DNA of 29,510 bases from UBA932 sp031548545 (GCA_031548545.1 JAVBQY010000038.1:1-29510); one strand, 5' to 3'. Shown: positions 7,380 to 16,366, counted from the stretch's first letter. Notes: generated from the letters alone by a model not told the origin. Made by a program: numbers and translations.

Positions 7380-7925
7380 TTATCTTATTTCACGAAAATC
7401 TTCACCGTCGACATAATAAAGCGCAAAGTAATCTTTACCGTGTTCCTGCATCCAGGTCCGCATTCTCTTTACATTCGTGGTTTCGGCATTGCAGGCATCT
7501 TCGGAACCGTCATCTTTGAGCCGTTTTTCGGCAATGGCTTTTTCCATATTGTCGATTTCTTCGGTGGTGAGGCGGCGTTCACGCAGGATGCCGTCTACTT
7601 CGATGGTTGTGCTTACCAATTCACGGTTGAACCCGCCGATTTTGCCCTTGGCTTCCACGCGCAGGGTGAGGCTTTGGTCGGGGTTGGCAATGAAGCAACG
7701 GCGGCCGGAGTGTTTACAGGTGTGCATCACGAATCCGGATACTTTTACGGGCTTATTCACAAAATTTTCGGCTTCGGCCATCAGTTGTTCAACGGTCATG
7801 CTCTTTACATCGGCAAAGGTGGCGCTTGCATTTTCGGCGGTGTCATTGCCGGTGGTTTTGGTGGGGTTGTTGTTACAGGCGCTGAAAGCGGCGGCTGCAA
7901 GAATAATTAAAAGGTACTTTTTCAT
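7380..7925 (-). CDS. Lipoprotein with H-x-C-x-H-x4-C motif, last gene of the TonB/ABC-2 operon
   Basis: I do not know a function for this 181-residue protein. A lipoprotein signal peptide ends in the lipobox AFSAC (Cys17), followed by a low-complexity Asn/Thr linker. The region KPVKVSGFVMHTCKHSGRRC looks like one strand set of an OB-like fold, and His68, Cys70, His72 and Cys77 form a plausible metal- or haem-binding cluster. The segment TLRVEAKGKIGGFNRELV continues the beta domain, and a charged helical part (LTTEEIDNMEKAIAEKRLKDD) follows. It starts eight bases after the DUF4857-like gene and is the seventh gene of the operon. The lack of an Asp after the lipobox suggests the outer membrane, which is inference. 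A redox or metal-chaperone role is possible but unproven. Confidence 0.75.
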   Translation of the reverse strand: MKKYLLIILAAAAFSACNNNPTKTTGNDTAENASATFADVKSMTVEQLMAEAENFVNKPVKVSGFVMHTCKHSGRRCFIANPDQSLTLRVEAKGKIGGFNRELVSTTIEVDGILRERRLTTEEIDNMEKAIAEKRLKDDGSEDACNAETTNVKRMRTWMQEHGKDYFALYYVDGEDFREIR

Positions 7926-7933
7926 ATTGTATT

Positions 7934-9151
7934 TTATTTAATGATTAAACTGGCGAGGAACCCGGGAATGCCGGTTATAAAGATAAGAAGAGATTTAGCG
8001 ATACGCAAGGTGCCGGATTCTTTGCGTCCGAGGGTCAGTGTGTAGCCTGCAGCCATAACCAGCCCGGCAATAAAGGCCGTGAGGCCGGCAAAGTGTAAGG
8101 TAGGCTGTACATAATCGGTATATTTGTTGCCCAGGTTGACACTTAGCGGGAAGAAGATGGTGCTGCCCATTTCCCATGGGTTGTAGCGGGCGTTGACGGT
8201 ATAAGGCCGGTCATGTTGCTGCAGGCTTTGAGCCTCCAGTACATAATAAGTGCAATTTTCGGGCGTGGTTACGTTGACCATCTTATAAAAGAGGTTTCCC
8301 ATAAGCATGATGCCGTCTTCGTCAATATTGATATTGGGGATATCGAATTTAGAGGTGCCGTATCCGTCGGCATTGAGGGTGTAAAGGGCGCCCTCGCGGC
8401 TGAGGATAAAGCCGTAGATACTTTTGTCGGCCACCTCCAGGATGTCAAAGTATACAATGTCGATGTTTTCACCGGCGTTGGTATTGCGTACGTAAGGACG
8501 GCCGTTGACCATTTTGACATGGAAAAGCTGTCCCTCGCTGTCCAGTACGAAATAGCCTTCGTCATACGCTTTGCGGGCGGAGAGGTTACCCCATACGCCT
8601 TGCGCCGGAAAATGAAATCCCTCTTCCGTCATCCGTTGTTGGAAAGCCTGACTTTTGTCTATGTTTACTTTGTTGGTGAGTTTATCAATGAACTCAATCT
8701 TGCCGGTTAACCGGAATACATCTACAGGCGGATCGAGTGTCGTGCGGCCCGACATGGCTTCATACATCAGGTAAAGTCCTATGTCCGGGCGGTGAATGTC
8801 ACGCGGGCTGTATTTCCAGATGACGCTTTTAGAGGCAAGCAAACGTGGCTCTACGGCTACGCCTAATATACTGTCGGGCATGGTGCCGGTCAGCATCAGC
8901 TGGCGATAACTGAGCAGGGGCGTAAGTGAGTCAAACTGTTCGCGGGTATAGCTAAGACCTTTGGTGTCGGAGTGTGCCAGCTTCCCTTTGACGGTCTCCC
9001 GTATCATGAAACGTTGTTGCAGGGAGCTATAGTAAACAAAGGGATAGCGGTCGGAGGTAGCGGTGGCCACCTTTACAATGGCCGGTACGGCCCATGAGAG
9101 CAGGGCGGTGCTTACCGCCAATAAAATAATGGTATAAATTGTTTTTTTCAT
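7934..9151 (-). CDS. DUF4857-like inner-membrane protein with large extracytoplasmic domain
   Basis: The 405-residue protein has an N-terminal transmembrane helix (about residues 5-25), a large soluble domain, and two C-terminal hydrophobic helices (about 350-372 and 385-403) before a Lys terminus. The soluble domain contains repeated aromatic-rich beta segments such as YFVLDSEGQLFHVKMVNGRP, FILSREGALYTLNADG and IMLMGNLFYKMVNV, which look like propeller- or WD-type blades. I recall such proteins as DUF4857, found beside ABC-2 transporters in Bacteroides; the reaction is unknown. It lies three bases after the permease gene and eight before the lipoprotein gene. It probably acts as a periplasmic accessory unit of the ABC-2 transporter. 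Confidence 0.7.
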   Translation of the reverse strand: MKKTIYTIILLAVSTALLSWAVPAIVKVATATSDRYPFVYYSSLQQRFMIRETVKGKLAHSDTKGLSYTREQFDSLTPLLSYRQLMLTGTMPDSILGVAVEPRLLASKSVIWKYSPRDIHRPDIGLYLMYEAMSGRTTLDPPVDVFRLTGKIEFIDKLTNKVNIDKSQAFQQRMTEEGFHFPAQGVWGNLSARKAYDEGYFVLDSEGQLFHVKMVNGRPYVRNTNAGENIDIVYFDILEVADKSIYGFILSREGALYTLNADGYGTSKFDIPNINIDEDGIMLMGNLFYKMVNVTTPENCTYYVLEAQSLQQHDRPYTVNARYNPWEMGSTIFFPLSVNLGNKYTDYVQPTLHFAGLTAFIAGLVMAAGYTLTLGRKESGTLRIAKSLLIFITGIPGFLASLIIK

Positions 9152-9154
9152 GGA

Positions 9155-9823
9155 CTACTGTTCTCCGTCTTTAAACCTGATCAATGAATAGAATGAGAAA
9201 GAAATGCTCAATGCTGTCAATAGGATGAGCCAGGGCAGAAAAGGAGCATAAGCGCCGGGGAGTACATTAAAATAAAAGAGGAAAAGGACGGCAATAGCGA
9301 TCACACTGTTAACAATCCGTTGTTTCCATACGGGTTCCAGGCATATCCAGGCGGTGAGCAGGTAGGCCGGCAGTCCGCTCCATAACCAGGGTTGCAGGGC
9401 GGCGAGGTTCCAGCTTACCACCTCATGGCTGAAGTAGCGGCCGATGCCTATACCGGTGAAAAGGTAGCATAGCGTGAACAAAACAGCCAGGTATAAAATG
9501 CCGAAGCCCAGCATGGACAATATAATATGGCTTTCTTTCAGGGGCAGGTGCAGGGTAAGTTTAAGGCGTTTATTCGCCATTTCCGGAACGTATTGCACAA
9601 TGCCTAAACAGATGCCTGCCAACAGGGGCAGGAATTTAAGATAATCCACGTGGGTGAGGCCTTTCTGCACAATCATTTCCCACACTTCGCCATAGCCATT
9701 GACACGGATATCCCGCGTCATACTCATCAATGCGTAGGCCATCATGCCTGCAAACACGCAGAACAATACCAGTAAAGCCCAGCGTGATTTAATCCATTCT
9801 TTGTAAAATATAGACTTGATCAT
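9155..9823 (-). CDS. ABC-2 type transporter permease
   Basis: This is a six-helix integral membrane subunit of 222 residues, the membrane partner of the ATPase encoded just upstream. It begins MIKSIFYKEWIKSRW, a typical ABC-2 amphipathic start, followed by hydrophobic segments around WALLVLFCVFAGMMAYALM, FLPLLAGICLGIVQYV, ILSMLGFGILYLAVLFTLCY, GLPAYLLTAWICL, IVNSVIAIAVLFLFYF and LPWLILLTALSISFSF. I chose the ATG at 9823, two bases after the ATPase stop; the longer open frame back to 9961 overlaps the ATPase and encodes an arginine-rich shadow. ABC-2 systems usually export, so direction out of the cytoplasm is likely. The substrate is unknown. Close packing with the DUF4857-like gene suggests one complex. 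Confidence 0.85.
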   Translation of the reverse strand: MIKSIFYKEWIKSRWALLVLFCVFAGMMAYALMSMTRDIRVNGYGEVWEMIVQKGLTHVDYLKFLPLLAGICLGIVQYVPEMANKRLKLTLHLPLKESHIILSMLGFGILYLAVLFTLCYLFTGIGIGRYFSHEVVSWNLAALQPWLWSGLPAYLLTAWICLEPVWKQRIVNSVIAIAVLFLFYFNVLPGAYAPFLPWLILLTALSISFSFYSLIRFKDGEQ

Positions 9824-9825
9824 AA

Positions 9826-10710
9826 TTAATATTTTCCGGTTAATCCAATAAATGCATCTTCGAGAGAGAGGGTTTCTTCCTGTAAACCTTCGGGCTGTAC
9901 GCCTTGCGCCAGTAATTCCCGGATCACCTCTTCTTTGGGCAGGAAGGAGTAGGTTTCCCACACGCCCCTTACTTGTTCGGTGTTCCAGAGTTTATCTTTG
10001 CTGCCGGCGATTACCGGTTGCTGACTGGTGAATCTGAAACGACGGAAGTTGTTGATGATTTCGGCCGGCGGACAATGCAGTAACAACCGGCCATAGTCCA
10101 TGATCATACAATCGTCTATCAGTAATTCCATATCCTGGATAATGTGTGAGGTGAGGAATACCGTTTTTCCCTCATTGGCGGCGTATTCCTTGAGGCTCTC
10201 TACAAAGAGGCGGCGATAGCCCGGGTCCAGGCCCATAGAAAAGTCATCAAGGATCATCAGGTCCGGATCTTGGGCAAAGAGGAGTCCCAAGGCTACCTGT
10301 GAGCGCTGTCCGCAAGACATGGTGCTGAGTTTTTGTGTTTTGGTTACCTGTAATTTTTTCAGCAGGTGATAGTAAGCTTCTTTTTTCCAGTGCGGGAAGA
10401 AGCGGCTGTAGTAGCGCTCTATCTGTTCCACATTGAAGTAGCTGTGTTGAATGTGCCCTTCTATCAGCAAGCCTACCCGCGCTTTGGTCGCCGGAGTGAG
10501 CTTTTTCATGCTCTCGCCGAAGAGGCGGCACTCGCCGGAGCGGGGTTTCAGGAAGCCGTTCAGGATATTGATAATGGTGGTTTTTCCGGTGCCGTTCTTG
10601 CCCAGAAGTCCCAATATCTTTCCCTGCGGCACTTCAAAATTGAGGCCTTCGTAAATCAGGCGCTTGCCGTAGTAATGGGTAATGTTTTCACATTGGATAA
10701 TTGCGTCCAT
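9826..10710 (-). CDS. ABC transporter ATP-binding protein with Asp in place of the Walker B Glu
   Basis: This 294-residue ATPase powers the adjacent ABC-2 permease. Walker A is GKNGTGKTT (residues 37-45), the signature region is MSCGQRSQ (131-138), Walker B is LMILDDFSMGLDP with Asp155 and Asp156, and the switch histidine is His189 in LTSHIIQD. The usual catalytic Glu after the Walker B Asp is Asp156, and the signature is SCGQR rather than SGGQ. A C-terminal extension of about 80 residues (FRFTSQQPVIAGSKDKLW onward) follows the core, as in CcmA/NatA-like exporters. It starts nine bases after the barrel gene. ATPase activity may be slow but cannot be excluded. The function class is certain; the substrate is not known. 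Confidence 0.92.
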   Translation of the reverse strand: MDAIIQCENITHYYGKRLIYEGLNFEVPQGKILGLLGKNGTGKTTIINILNGFLKPRSGECRLFGESMKKLTPATKARVGLLIEGHIQHSYFNVEQIERYYSRFFPHWKKEAYYHLLKKLQVTKTQKLSTMSCGQRSQVALGLLFAQDPDLMILDDFSMGLDPGYRRLFVESLKEYAANEGKTVFLTSHIIQDMELLIDDCMIMDYGRLLLHCPPAEIINNFRRFRFTSQQPVIAGSKDKLWNTEQVRGVWETYSFLPKEEVIRELLAQGVQPEGLQEETLSLEDAFIGLTGKY

Positions 10711-10719
10711 TGTTATAAA

Positions 10720-12258
10720 TTAAAATTGTATTCCTATAGTTAATGCCAATTGTAAACGGTGCTTATCTTGCAGGTCTCCGCCGGTGGCCTGTACGTAATC
10801 CGCCATGAAGGCGCCATACCATTGTCCGTAGTAATAACGAAGGTTCAGGCTTATGCCGGCGCGGGTGGCCGTCATGAAGTTGAACTCCTGTTGCAGTGCA
10901 CTTGTCAGTTGTTTCAGTCCTCCGGTCTCAGTTCCGCTACCGGTTAAGGGGCTGCCGGATCCCGTGCCGTAATAAGGCATCAACTCGACTTGGACAGCCT
11001 GCGTTTTCCAGTACCATTTTTTCATAGCCCGTGCAAAGAATTGTATGTATTGCCAGTTTTCGCCGGTGTAAGGATTGAGTTTGCGTTGCATGTCGCACCA
11101 CAGCCCCTTGGCTCCTGTTTTTATTTCCCAGTCGGTACTATGATCCGTATGTTGTTGCCGGAAGGTATAGGAAAGTTCTCCGGAGAGGCTGCTGCGGGTG
11201 TAGGCCAGGTTGGTGAAATCGGTAAACCACCGGTAACTTTGGCTGGGCTCATGCCACTCGCGGTGTTGTACGACATCGTAGCCTTTCATGTTTTCCATCC
11301 GGCCATTTAATTCGAGGTAATGTTTCCGGCCTATGCCGGCTACAGCGTGCAGGTCAATACCGTTTACCGTAACGTCACCGAACTCACGCTCGCCATACCA
11401 TTGGTGTTGCGCCGTATGCAGGTAGTGTATTTCCGTATAGAAATCAAGGACCGGCCGGTTGAACTGGAACTGTATTCCGCCGCCTGCGCTTTCGTCTGTC
11501 TTTACACGTGTTTTTTCCGTGCCGGTACCGTACGCTTCGCGGTTATAATACCACATGCCTTCAAAAAAGTAAATATAAATACTTTGCTGGTTATTGCCCA
11601 TTGACGTGTAGTCTACATTTTCTGTGGTGCGGTTGTAGGTGAAATTCGCTCCTATCCTGAAATCTCCCGTTGCGAACAGGATGGCAGGTTGCAAGCTGAA
11701 ATTCATGTAGGTGTTTTTGTTGCGCAGGTCTTTGCTTTTGGCGCCTGCGGCTGTGGCGTAATGTAGATAGGCGCCTGCAGTCCATCGGGCGGATAAGGGA
11801 ACTGCCATTCCGCCGTCAATATAAAATAATTCGCGGCTGTAGTTGCCGGGAATAGAATCGGCCATGAGAAAAGGGGTGGAGTAGGGGTTTAACAGCCCGT
11901 TCCACTGGCTTTCACGTTGATGGCTATAGTCGTAGCCTGCCTTTCCGTACAAATAAACAGGGGATAATTTAAAATAGGATCCGGCGTTCAGTCCCGCATT
12001 ATTGCCGTAAGCGGGGTCATAGACATTCTTAAAAGCACCTTCCTTATACCCCGCATAAGCTTCGGCATACGATACATTGCGGGCTGTATAGATCAATCCG
12101 GCGGCATTATTTCCGGCCAGCCAGAGATTGTCTTTCTGTAACTCGGAGATTCCGTAGCGGGCGGGGCTTACCACAAGGGTGTCGCGCCGGGCCTGCAGGC
12201 TCAGGGGCAGGCTCAGCGCGATAACACACCATGTAATATATTGTTTCGGTCGCAGCAT
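10720..12258 (-). CDS. Outer-membrane beta-barrel protein (DUF6850-like)
   Basis: The 512-residue protein has a signal peptide (MLRPKQYITWCVIALSLPLSLQA) and then alternating hydrophobic/aromatic beta strands with Tyr/Trp-rich girdles, ending LALTIGIQF. A C-terminal Phe after alternating hydrophobics is the Bam recognition signature of outer-membrane barrels. Strand-like pairs are visible throughout, for example YLELNGRMENMKGYDVV and RAGISLNLRYYYGQWYGAF. I recall this family as DUF6850 in Bacteroides, with no known function. It lies three bases after the DUF4876-like gene and nine before the ATPase gene. Its place between an outer-membrane receptor and an ABC exporter suggests a second outer-membrane channel or a receptor partner. 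Confidence 0.75.
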   Translation of the reverse strand: MLRPKQYITWCVIALSLPLSLQARRDTLVVSPARYGISELQKDNLWLAGNNAAGLIYTARNVSYAEAYAGYKEGAFKNVYDPAYGNNAGLNAGSYFKLSPVYLYGKAGYDYSHQRESQWNGLLNPYSTPFLMADSIPGNYSRELFYIDGGMAVPLSARWTAGAYLHYATAAGAKSKDLRNKNTYMNFSLQPAILFATGDFRIGANFTYNRTTENVDYTSMGNNQQSIYIYFFEGMWYYNREAYGTGTEKTRVKTDESAGGGIQFQFNRPVLDFYTEIHYLHTAQHQWYGEREFGDVTVNGIDLHAVAGIGRKHYLELNGRMENMKGYDVVQHREWHEPSQSYRWFTDFTNLAYTRSSLSGELSYTFRQQHTDHSTDWEIKTGAKGLWCDMQRKLNPYTGENWQYIQFFARAMKKWYWKTQAVQVELMPYYGTGSGSPLTGSGTETGGLKQLTSALQQEFNFMTATRAGISLNLRYYYGQWYGAFMADYVQATGGDLQDKHRLQLALTIGIQF

Positions 12259-12261
12259 TGT

Positions 12262-13434
12262 TTATCTGGTACGGGGATTAAGCGCTGCGTCGGGCGTAAA
12301 ATCGTTGGAAGAGTTATTGGTGTCCTGGTAAACCGTACGGCCGTTAACTACTTCTTTCACCTTGCGGCTTACGGATTTGTTGGCGTAAGAACCATTGCTT
12401 ACATAAGTGTAGCCGGCATCTACGCTGGTGGGCAGGCGGCGGATCACATTGGCGTTTTCTTCCCGGCATTCTACGCCGTCAATAATCCACTCGCTGCGGA
12501 TGTGCCAGTATTTGGTGCTTGATTTGCCGGGTTCGTACTGGTAGTAGGTGGCTTCGTCGGCTACATAGGCATCGGCGCCCATGGGCAGGTAGAAAATCAC
12601 AATAGCAGGGGAAGTGAGGGAGGGGAGATAAGCGGTACCCAGCCCTGAAGTCAGGCGGTTAAGGATGGGGGTTCCTGTGGGCGGCACACTTTGTTGGGTG
12701 TATTGCTCGTGATAAAGCGCCCAGTGCGCCCCGGAGAGGTTGACGCTGGTAGGTGCGTCTACGGTGTGATCTTTTACGTTCTGCGCCAAAACACGGCTTT
12801 CGCCCGGGGCCAATTTGTTTTCGGTGCCCTTGCCGGGGAATTGCCATATGGTGCTATAGCCGGTGGGCAGGAAGGTCAGCCCGTTGGTTTCCCAGGAATT
12901 TGATGAGGATTTGCTGTTGTACGGGTAAACGCTGGCAAAGCAAAGTCCGTCCAGGTAGACATCATGGTCGCTGTTGTTGTACAACTCAAAATAGTTATCT
13001 TTATTATAATTGGCGCCGGCGGCTGTTTTGGTGCCGCAGAAATAGAACTCGCGGATGATGATGTCGCCGGACGTGCTGACTACCAGTGGTATTTCCACTG
13101 TGTTGCCCGGTCCGCCATTTACACCGTTGAGGGCCAGCGTAAATTCACTGGTAACGCCATTGATGTTGAAGGCGCCTGAATAGCTGGTTATTGCCGTGTA
13201 GCGGCCCTGGTCTACGGTAAAAGCTATTTTTCCGTTGGCATCAAAGTGCCCTGTGTACACTGCGCCGTCGGCACTGTTTTTCAAGGTAACGGTCAGGATC
13301 TGCAGGTCAAGGTCGGGTAGCTCTGCGGGAGCAGCGGCCTGTATAATGACCGTGGCCGGCGTGCTTTCTTCTTTATTGCAGCCGGTGACTATAATGGCGG
13401 CGGATAGAAACAAAAAGAATAATGTTTTTTTCAT
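12262..13434 (-). CDS. Lipoprotein with lamin-tail-like domain (DUF4876-like)
   Basis: The 390-residue protein carries a lipoprotein signal with lipobox VTGC (Cys19). An N-terminal beta domain follows (VTLKNSADGAVYTGHFDANGK), resembling carboxypeptidase-regulatory or BACON-like Ig folds. From about residue 124 (IIIREFYFCGTK, then NYFELYNNSDHDVYLDGL) the pattern matches lamin-tail (LTD) Ig domains, which typically read E-I-x-x-N... FVELYNNSD... L-x-G. I recall this family as DUF4876. The remaining C-terminal region contains Arg-rich RRLPTSVDAG and a low-complexity end. It lies ten bases after the TonB receptor gene and is likely surface-exposed and bound to that receptor, in the way SusD-type lipoproteins pair with SusC, though it is not a SusD homologue. 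Function unknown. Confidence 0.72.
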   Translation of the reverse strand: MKKTLFFLFLSAAIIVTGCNKEESTPATVIIQAAAPAELPDLDLQILTVTLKNSADGAVYTGHFDANGKIAFTVDQGRYTAITSYSGAFNINGVTSEFTLALNGVNGGPGNTVEIPLVVSTSGDIIIREFYFCGTKTAAGANYNKDNYFELYNNSDHDVYLDGLCFASVYPYNSKSSSNSWETNGLTFLPTGYSTIWQFPGKGTENKLAPGESRVLAQNVKDHTVDAPTSVNLSGAHWALYHEQYTQQSVPPTGTPILNRLTSGLGTAYLPSLTSPAIVIFYLPMGADAYVADEATYYQYEPGKSSTKYWHIRSEWIIDGVECREENANVIRRLPTSVDAGYTYVSNGSYANKSVSRKVKEVVNGRTVYQDTNNSSNDFTPDAALNPRTR

Positions 13435-13444
13435 ATTGATAATT

Positions 13445-16348
13445 TTAAAATGATAACTTGATTTCCGCTCCGAAATACAGCGGGATGTTTTGGTTGACGT
13501 AGACTTCGCGGACGGAGTCTTTCACACGTCCGGCTATGTTTAAAAAATTGTTGGCATAAAAGGAGACGGTAGCCCAACGGCCGAACTCTTTGCTTATCCG
13601 CAGGTTCAATAGTCCGTAGAATGGATAAGAGCGGGCAGCGAACACATTGGCGTAGTTGTTGCGGGCTATGAGCTCGGCGTAGCGGCTGTCTTTTTCCATC
13701 GCTTCGGTGAAGTCCTGCCGGTTACCGTGCATATCTACATAGTAAAGCGGGTTTACATATTTGAGATGGGTGTTGTCATCATAGACCTGCTCGCCTGTTA
13801 TCTTATGGCCGTTGTCGTCATAATAATAGGCCATGACTTCTCCGTTGTATTCGCTGATGCTGCGGGTCCGGTCTATAAATACCCCCTCGGCGGTGAGGGT
13901 AACCACCATGCGGATGGCCGGAATATGGGTAATGAAACGTATGCTCATATTCAGCCGGTCGTCTATACTGCCGTTGGACACTGTGGTGGCGCCGCCATAG
14001 ATCCCTGCATAGGGGTATTCTTTGTTGCGCACGATAAGGGCGGAATGGTCGGACATCAAATTGCTGTTGAAGCGTTTGATATGCATGTAAGCTCCGTTGA
14101 TTTCTATAGTGGTGCGAATGGCCTTGAGCGGAGCGAACTTTACGCTGTATTCAATCCCCCACTTGTTGTAGTTAATGCCGTTGGACGGTAAGTTGTAGGC
14201 CATAAACACGGTGTCTGTCTTATAGCCCACCGGGTTCCCGTTCACGCGCACTTCTCCGTTTTCATATACCGGGAAGGCGCCGGAAGCCTGACCGCCGTTA
14301 TATTGCCGGTAGCTGTAGGTTTGGTAATTGCGTTGGAAGGAATACCCGTCGCGCAGGCGCTCGTTGAAGTAGGCTATGTTGCCGTTGAGTAATTCAAGGT
14401 CAAAATCCACCGCCGCCTCAAAGTTGTAGCTGGTAGGGGTCTTCAAATCAGGATTGCTGAGGTCCTCATTTTTTTTAGTGGAGAATACACTAAGCGTATA
14501 GCTGTTGGCCGGGTCGTTATAGCTGTAAGAAGATTTGTCGAGGTAGACAGGGTCCGGATAAAGGTACATCAGCGTGGGCATTTTGCTCTGCATGCCCCAG
14601 CTGCTGCGGATGCTTAGTTTATTAAAGCCCATGCTGTTTTTCAATAGGGTGTATCCGGCGTTGAAACGGGGCTCCAGCTTAAATTTGAAAGAGGTGTTGA
14701 ATAGTCCGTCGGGTTGTATGTTGGTCAATCTTAATCCGGCCTGCAGCTCAAGGACTGTGCTGCCCAGCGGCAGGGTGAGTTTGTCTTCTGCAAAGAGAAT
14801 GTAGCGGTTCAGCGCCGGGATATCCTTATAGCTGCGGGTGCGCAGCGGCGATCCGTTAGGATTATAGGGTTTCAACGGATCGGTAGTCTTGCCTTCTCCG
14901 TGGTTCCCCTGGCTCACCCATTCCATTCCCAATTTTATAAAATTGCTTAGGGGACCGTAAGAACCATTTTGCGTAGCCATGATTTTCGCCTGGAAGTCAT
15001 AGGGTAATCCCTGTACGCTTTCATCACTGTAATAGCCGCCGGCGGGGATGATATAGCCTATGCTTTCGCCTGTTTCCAGCGCATTGGTGAAGCGGGCGCC
15101 GCTATAGCTGCCGTGGTAGATTCTCTGCCTTGTTGTTTGTTTTCCGTAACTTCCTGAAAGTGTAAAACTGAGGTTGGTGATCCAGGGCCGGTTAAGCATC
15201 CAGGTGCCGTTGGTGGTGAGAAGCAGGCTTTGGTCTTCGGCCGCCTGATAATCGTCGAGAAAGCGGTCGGCATCCGCCTCGTTACTCATTTTAGCATAGT
15301 TGCCGTGTAATTTGACATCGAACTTTAACGGGTTAGCCGATTGGCTGAACAAGATGTTGCTGTAGCCAAGTTTCAGATTGTAACGGTGATAGGCTTCTGA
15401 GGTGCTGCGTGTATCGCCGTAAGACAAGAGGTAGTCGGCATCGAAGTTCAGCGCTCCACCCTTGTTTTTTAGCTTAAAGCCTTTACCCACGGCGATTTGT
15501 TTGGTGGCGGGGTCGGTTTTAAGCCGTATGCTCCAGGGGGTGAAACCGGCTTTTGTTTTTACGATCACCATGCCGGAGGTCAGGTCTCCATATTCGGCGG
15601 AGGCCACGCCACGGATTACTTCCACGGATTCAATATTGTCGGTAGGGATCTGCCGGGTGTCGACGCCCGATGCGGCAGAGGAACCGTAATAAGCGTTGGC
15701 GCTGCCGGTATTCTGCTGCGGGCTTGTTCTGTCAAACTGCAGGTTATTGTTATTGCTGAGGGTGGCGCCGTCTAAAATGATGGCGGTGCCCATGGCATTG
15801 GTATGTTCGTTGGTGTTCATATCGCGGATGACGATACTGTTGACCTCGTTGAGGTTGGGGTTTTGTGTGACGTAGCCTGGCAAGAGTTGCATGATGTCCG
15901 AGAGGCTGGAGGGCTGTACATGCTCAATGGCGGCTTGTTCTATCAGCGAACCGGTATGCAGGCCGCCGGTGCGTTGGGCGGAGACAATGACGGTCTCGAG
16001 CTGAAGGTTATCCTCCTGCAAGGCAAAGTCCATTTTAGCCATTTCGCCGGAAATTATGATGGGGTGCTGGATTGTTTTATAACCTAATACACTGCACTCC
16101 AGTGTGTATTTTCCTTGTGGGAGGTTTTGCAGCAGGTAGTCGCCTTGTTCATTGCTTGAGGCCCAGACCCCGGTTTCTTTGATCAGGAGTGTGGCAAAGG
16201 CTATGGGATACTTTGTATAGGAGTCAATAACCTTTCCTTTAATCCGGCCTTTTGGTAACGGGCCGGGTGTAGCGGCGTTTGTTTCTGTGCATGCGATTAA
16301 CAGACAGATAATGAGAGGTATGTATTTATTCAGTCGGCGCTTTGGCAT
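13445..16348 (-). CDS. TonB-dependent outer-membrane receptor
   Basis: This 967-residue receptor imports a ligand across the outer membrane using TonB-ExbBD energy. Domains in order are: signal peptide (to about residue 25); a carboxypeptidase-regulatory-like domain (GRIKGKVIDSYTKYPIAFATLLIKETG to about residue 115); the plug (SSLSDIMQLLPGYV, then NIESVEVIRGVASAEYGDLTSGMV to about residue 270); and a 22-strand barrel ending IPLYFGAEIKLSF with the terminal Phe. The plug ligand loop is rich in Asn. It is the first gene of the seven-gene operon. No SusD partner follows, so a glycan utilisation role is unlikely; peptide, metal complex or siderophore import are alternatives. No riboswitch (for example cobalamin) is seen upstream, which gives no support for vitamin B12. 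Confidence 0.93.
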   Translation of the reverse strand: MPKRRLNKYIPLIICLLIACTETNAATPGPLPKGRIKGKVIDSYTKYPIAFATLLIKETGVWASSNEQGDYLLQNLPQGKYTLECSVLGYKTIQHPIIISGEMAKMDFALQEDNLQLETVIVSAQRTGGLHTGSLIEQAAIEHVQPSSLSDIMQLLPGYVTQNPNLNEVNSIVIRDMNTNEHTNAMGTAIILDGATLSNNNNLQFDRTSPQQNTGSANAYYGSSAASGVDTRQIPTDNIESVEVIRGVASAEYGDLTSGMVIVKTKAGFTPWSIRLKTDPATKQIAVGKGFKLKNKGGALNFDADYLLSYGDTRSTSEAYHRYNLKLGYSNILFSQSANPLKFDVKLHGNYAKMSNEADADRFLDDYQAAEDQSLLLTTNGTWMLNRPWITNLSFTLSGSYGKQTTRQRIYHGSYSGARFTNALETGESIGYIIPAGGYYSDESVQGLPYDFQAKIMATQNGSYGPLSNFIKLGMEWVSQGNHGEGKTTDPLKPYNPNGSPLRTRSYKDIPALNRYILFAEDKLTLPLGSTVLELQAGLRLTNIQPDGLFNTSFKFKLEPRFNAGYTLLKNSMGFNKLSIRSSWGMQSKMPTLMYLYPDPVYLDKSSYSYNDPANSYTLSVFSTKKNEDLSNPDLKTPTSYNFEAAVDFDLELLNGNIAYFNERLRDGYSFQRNYQTYSYRQYNGGQASGAFPVYENGEVRVNGNPVGYKTDTVFMAYNLPSNGINYNKWGIEYSVKFAPLKAIRTTIEINGAYMHIKRFNSNLMSDHSALIVRNKEYPYAGIYGGATTVSNGSIDDRLNMSIRFITHIPAIRMVVTLTAEGVFIDRTRSISEYNGEVMAYYYDDNGHKITGEQVYDDNTHLKYVNPLYYVDMHGNRQDFTEAMEKDSRYAELIARNNYANVFAARSYPFYGLLNLRISKEFGRWATVSFYANNFLNIAGRVKDSVREVYVNQNIPLYFGAEIKLSF

Positions 16349-16366
16349 TGTTGTTCATAAGGAGTA

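Noticed and set aside
7293..7910. A 205-codon plus-strand frame opposite the Cys/His lipoprotein
   Set aside because: It includes the tRNA-Pro promoter and is antisense to a gene with a clear signal peptide and operon position. Its Gly/Phe-rich sequence is an antisense artefact.
9824..9961. Longer N-terminus of the ABC-2 permease (46 extra residues)
   Set aside because: It overlaps the ATPase gene, is Arg-rich shadow sequence, and hides the usual MIKSIFYKEW start that lies two bases after the ATPase stop.
13445..16348. TonB receptor as part of a polysaccharide utilisation locus
   Set aside because: No SusD homologue, glycoside hydrolase or glycan sensor is encoded nearby; the neighbours are an ABC-2 exporter and DUF proteins.
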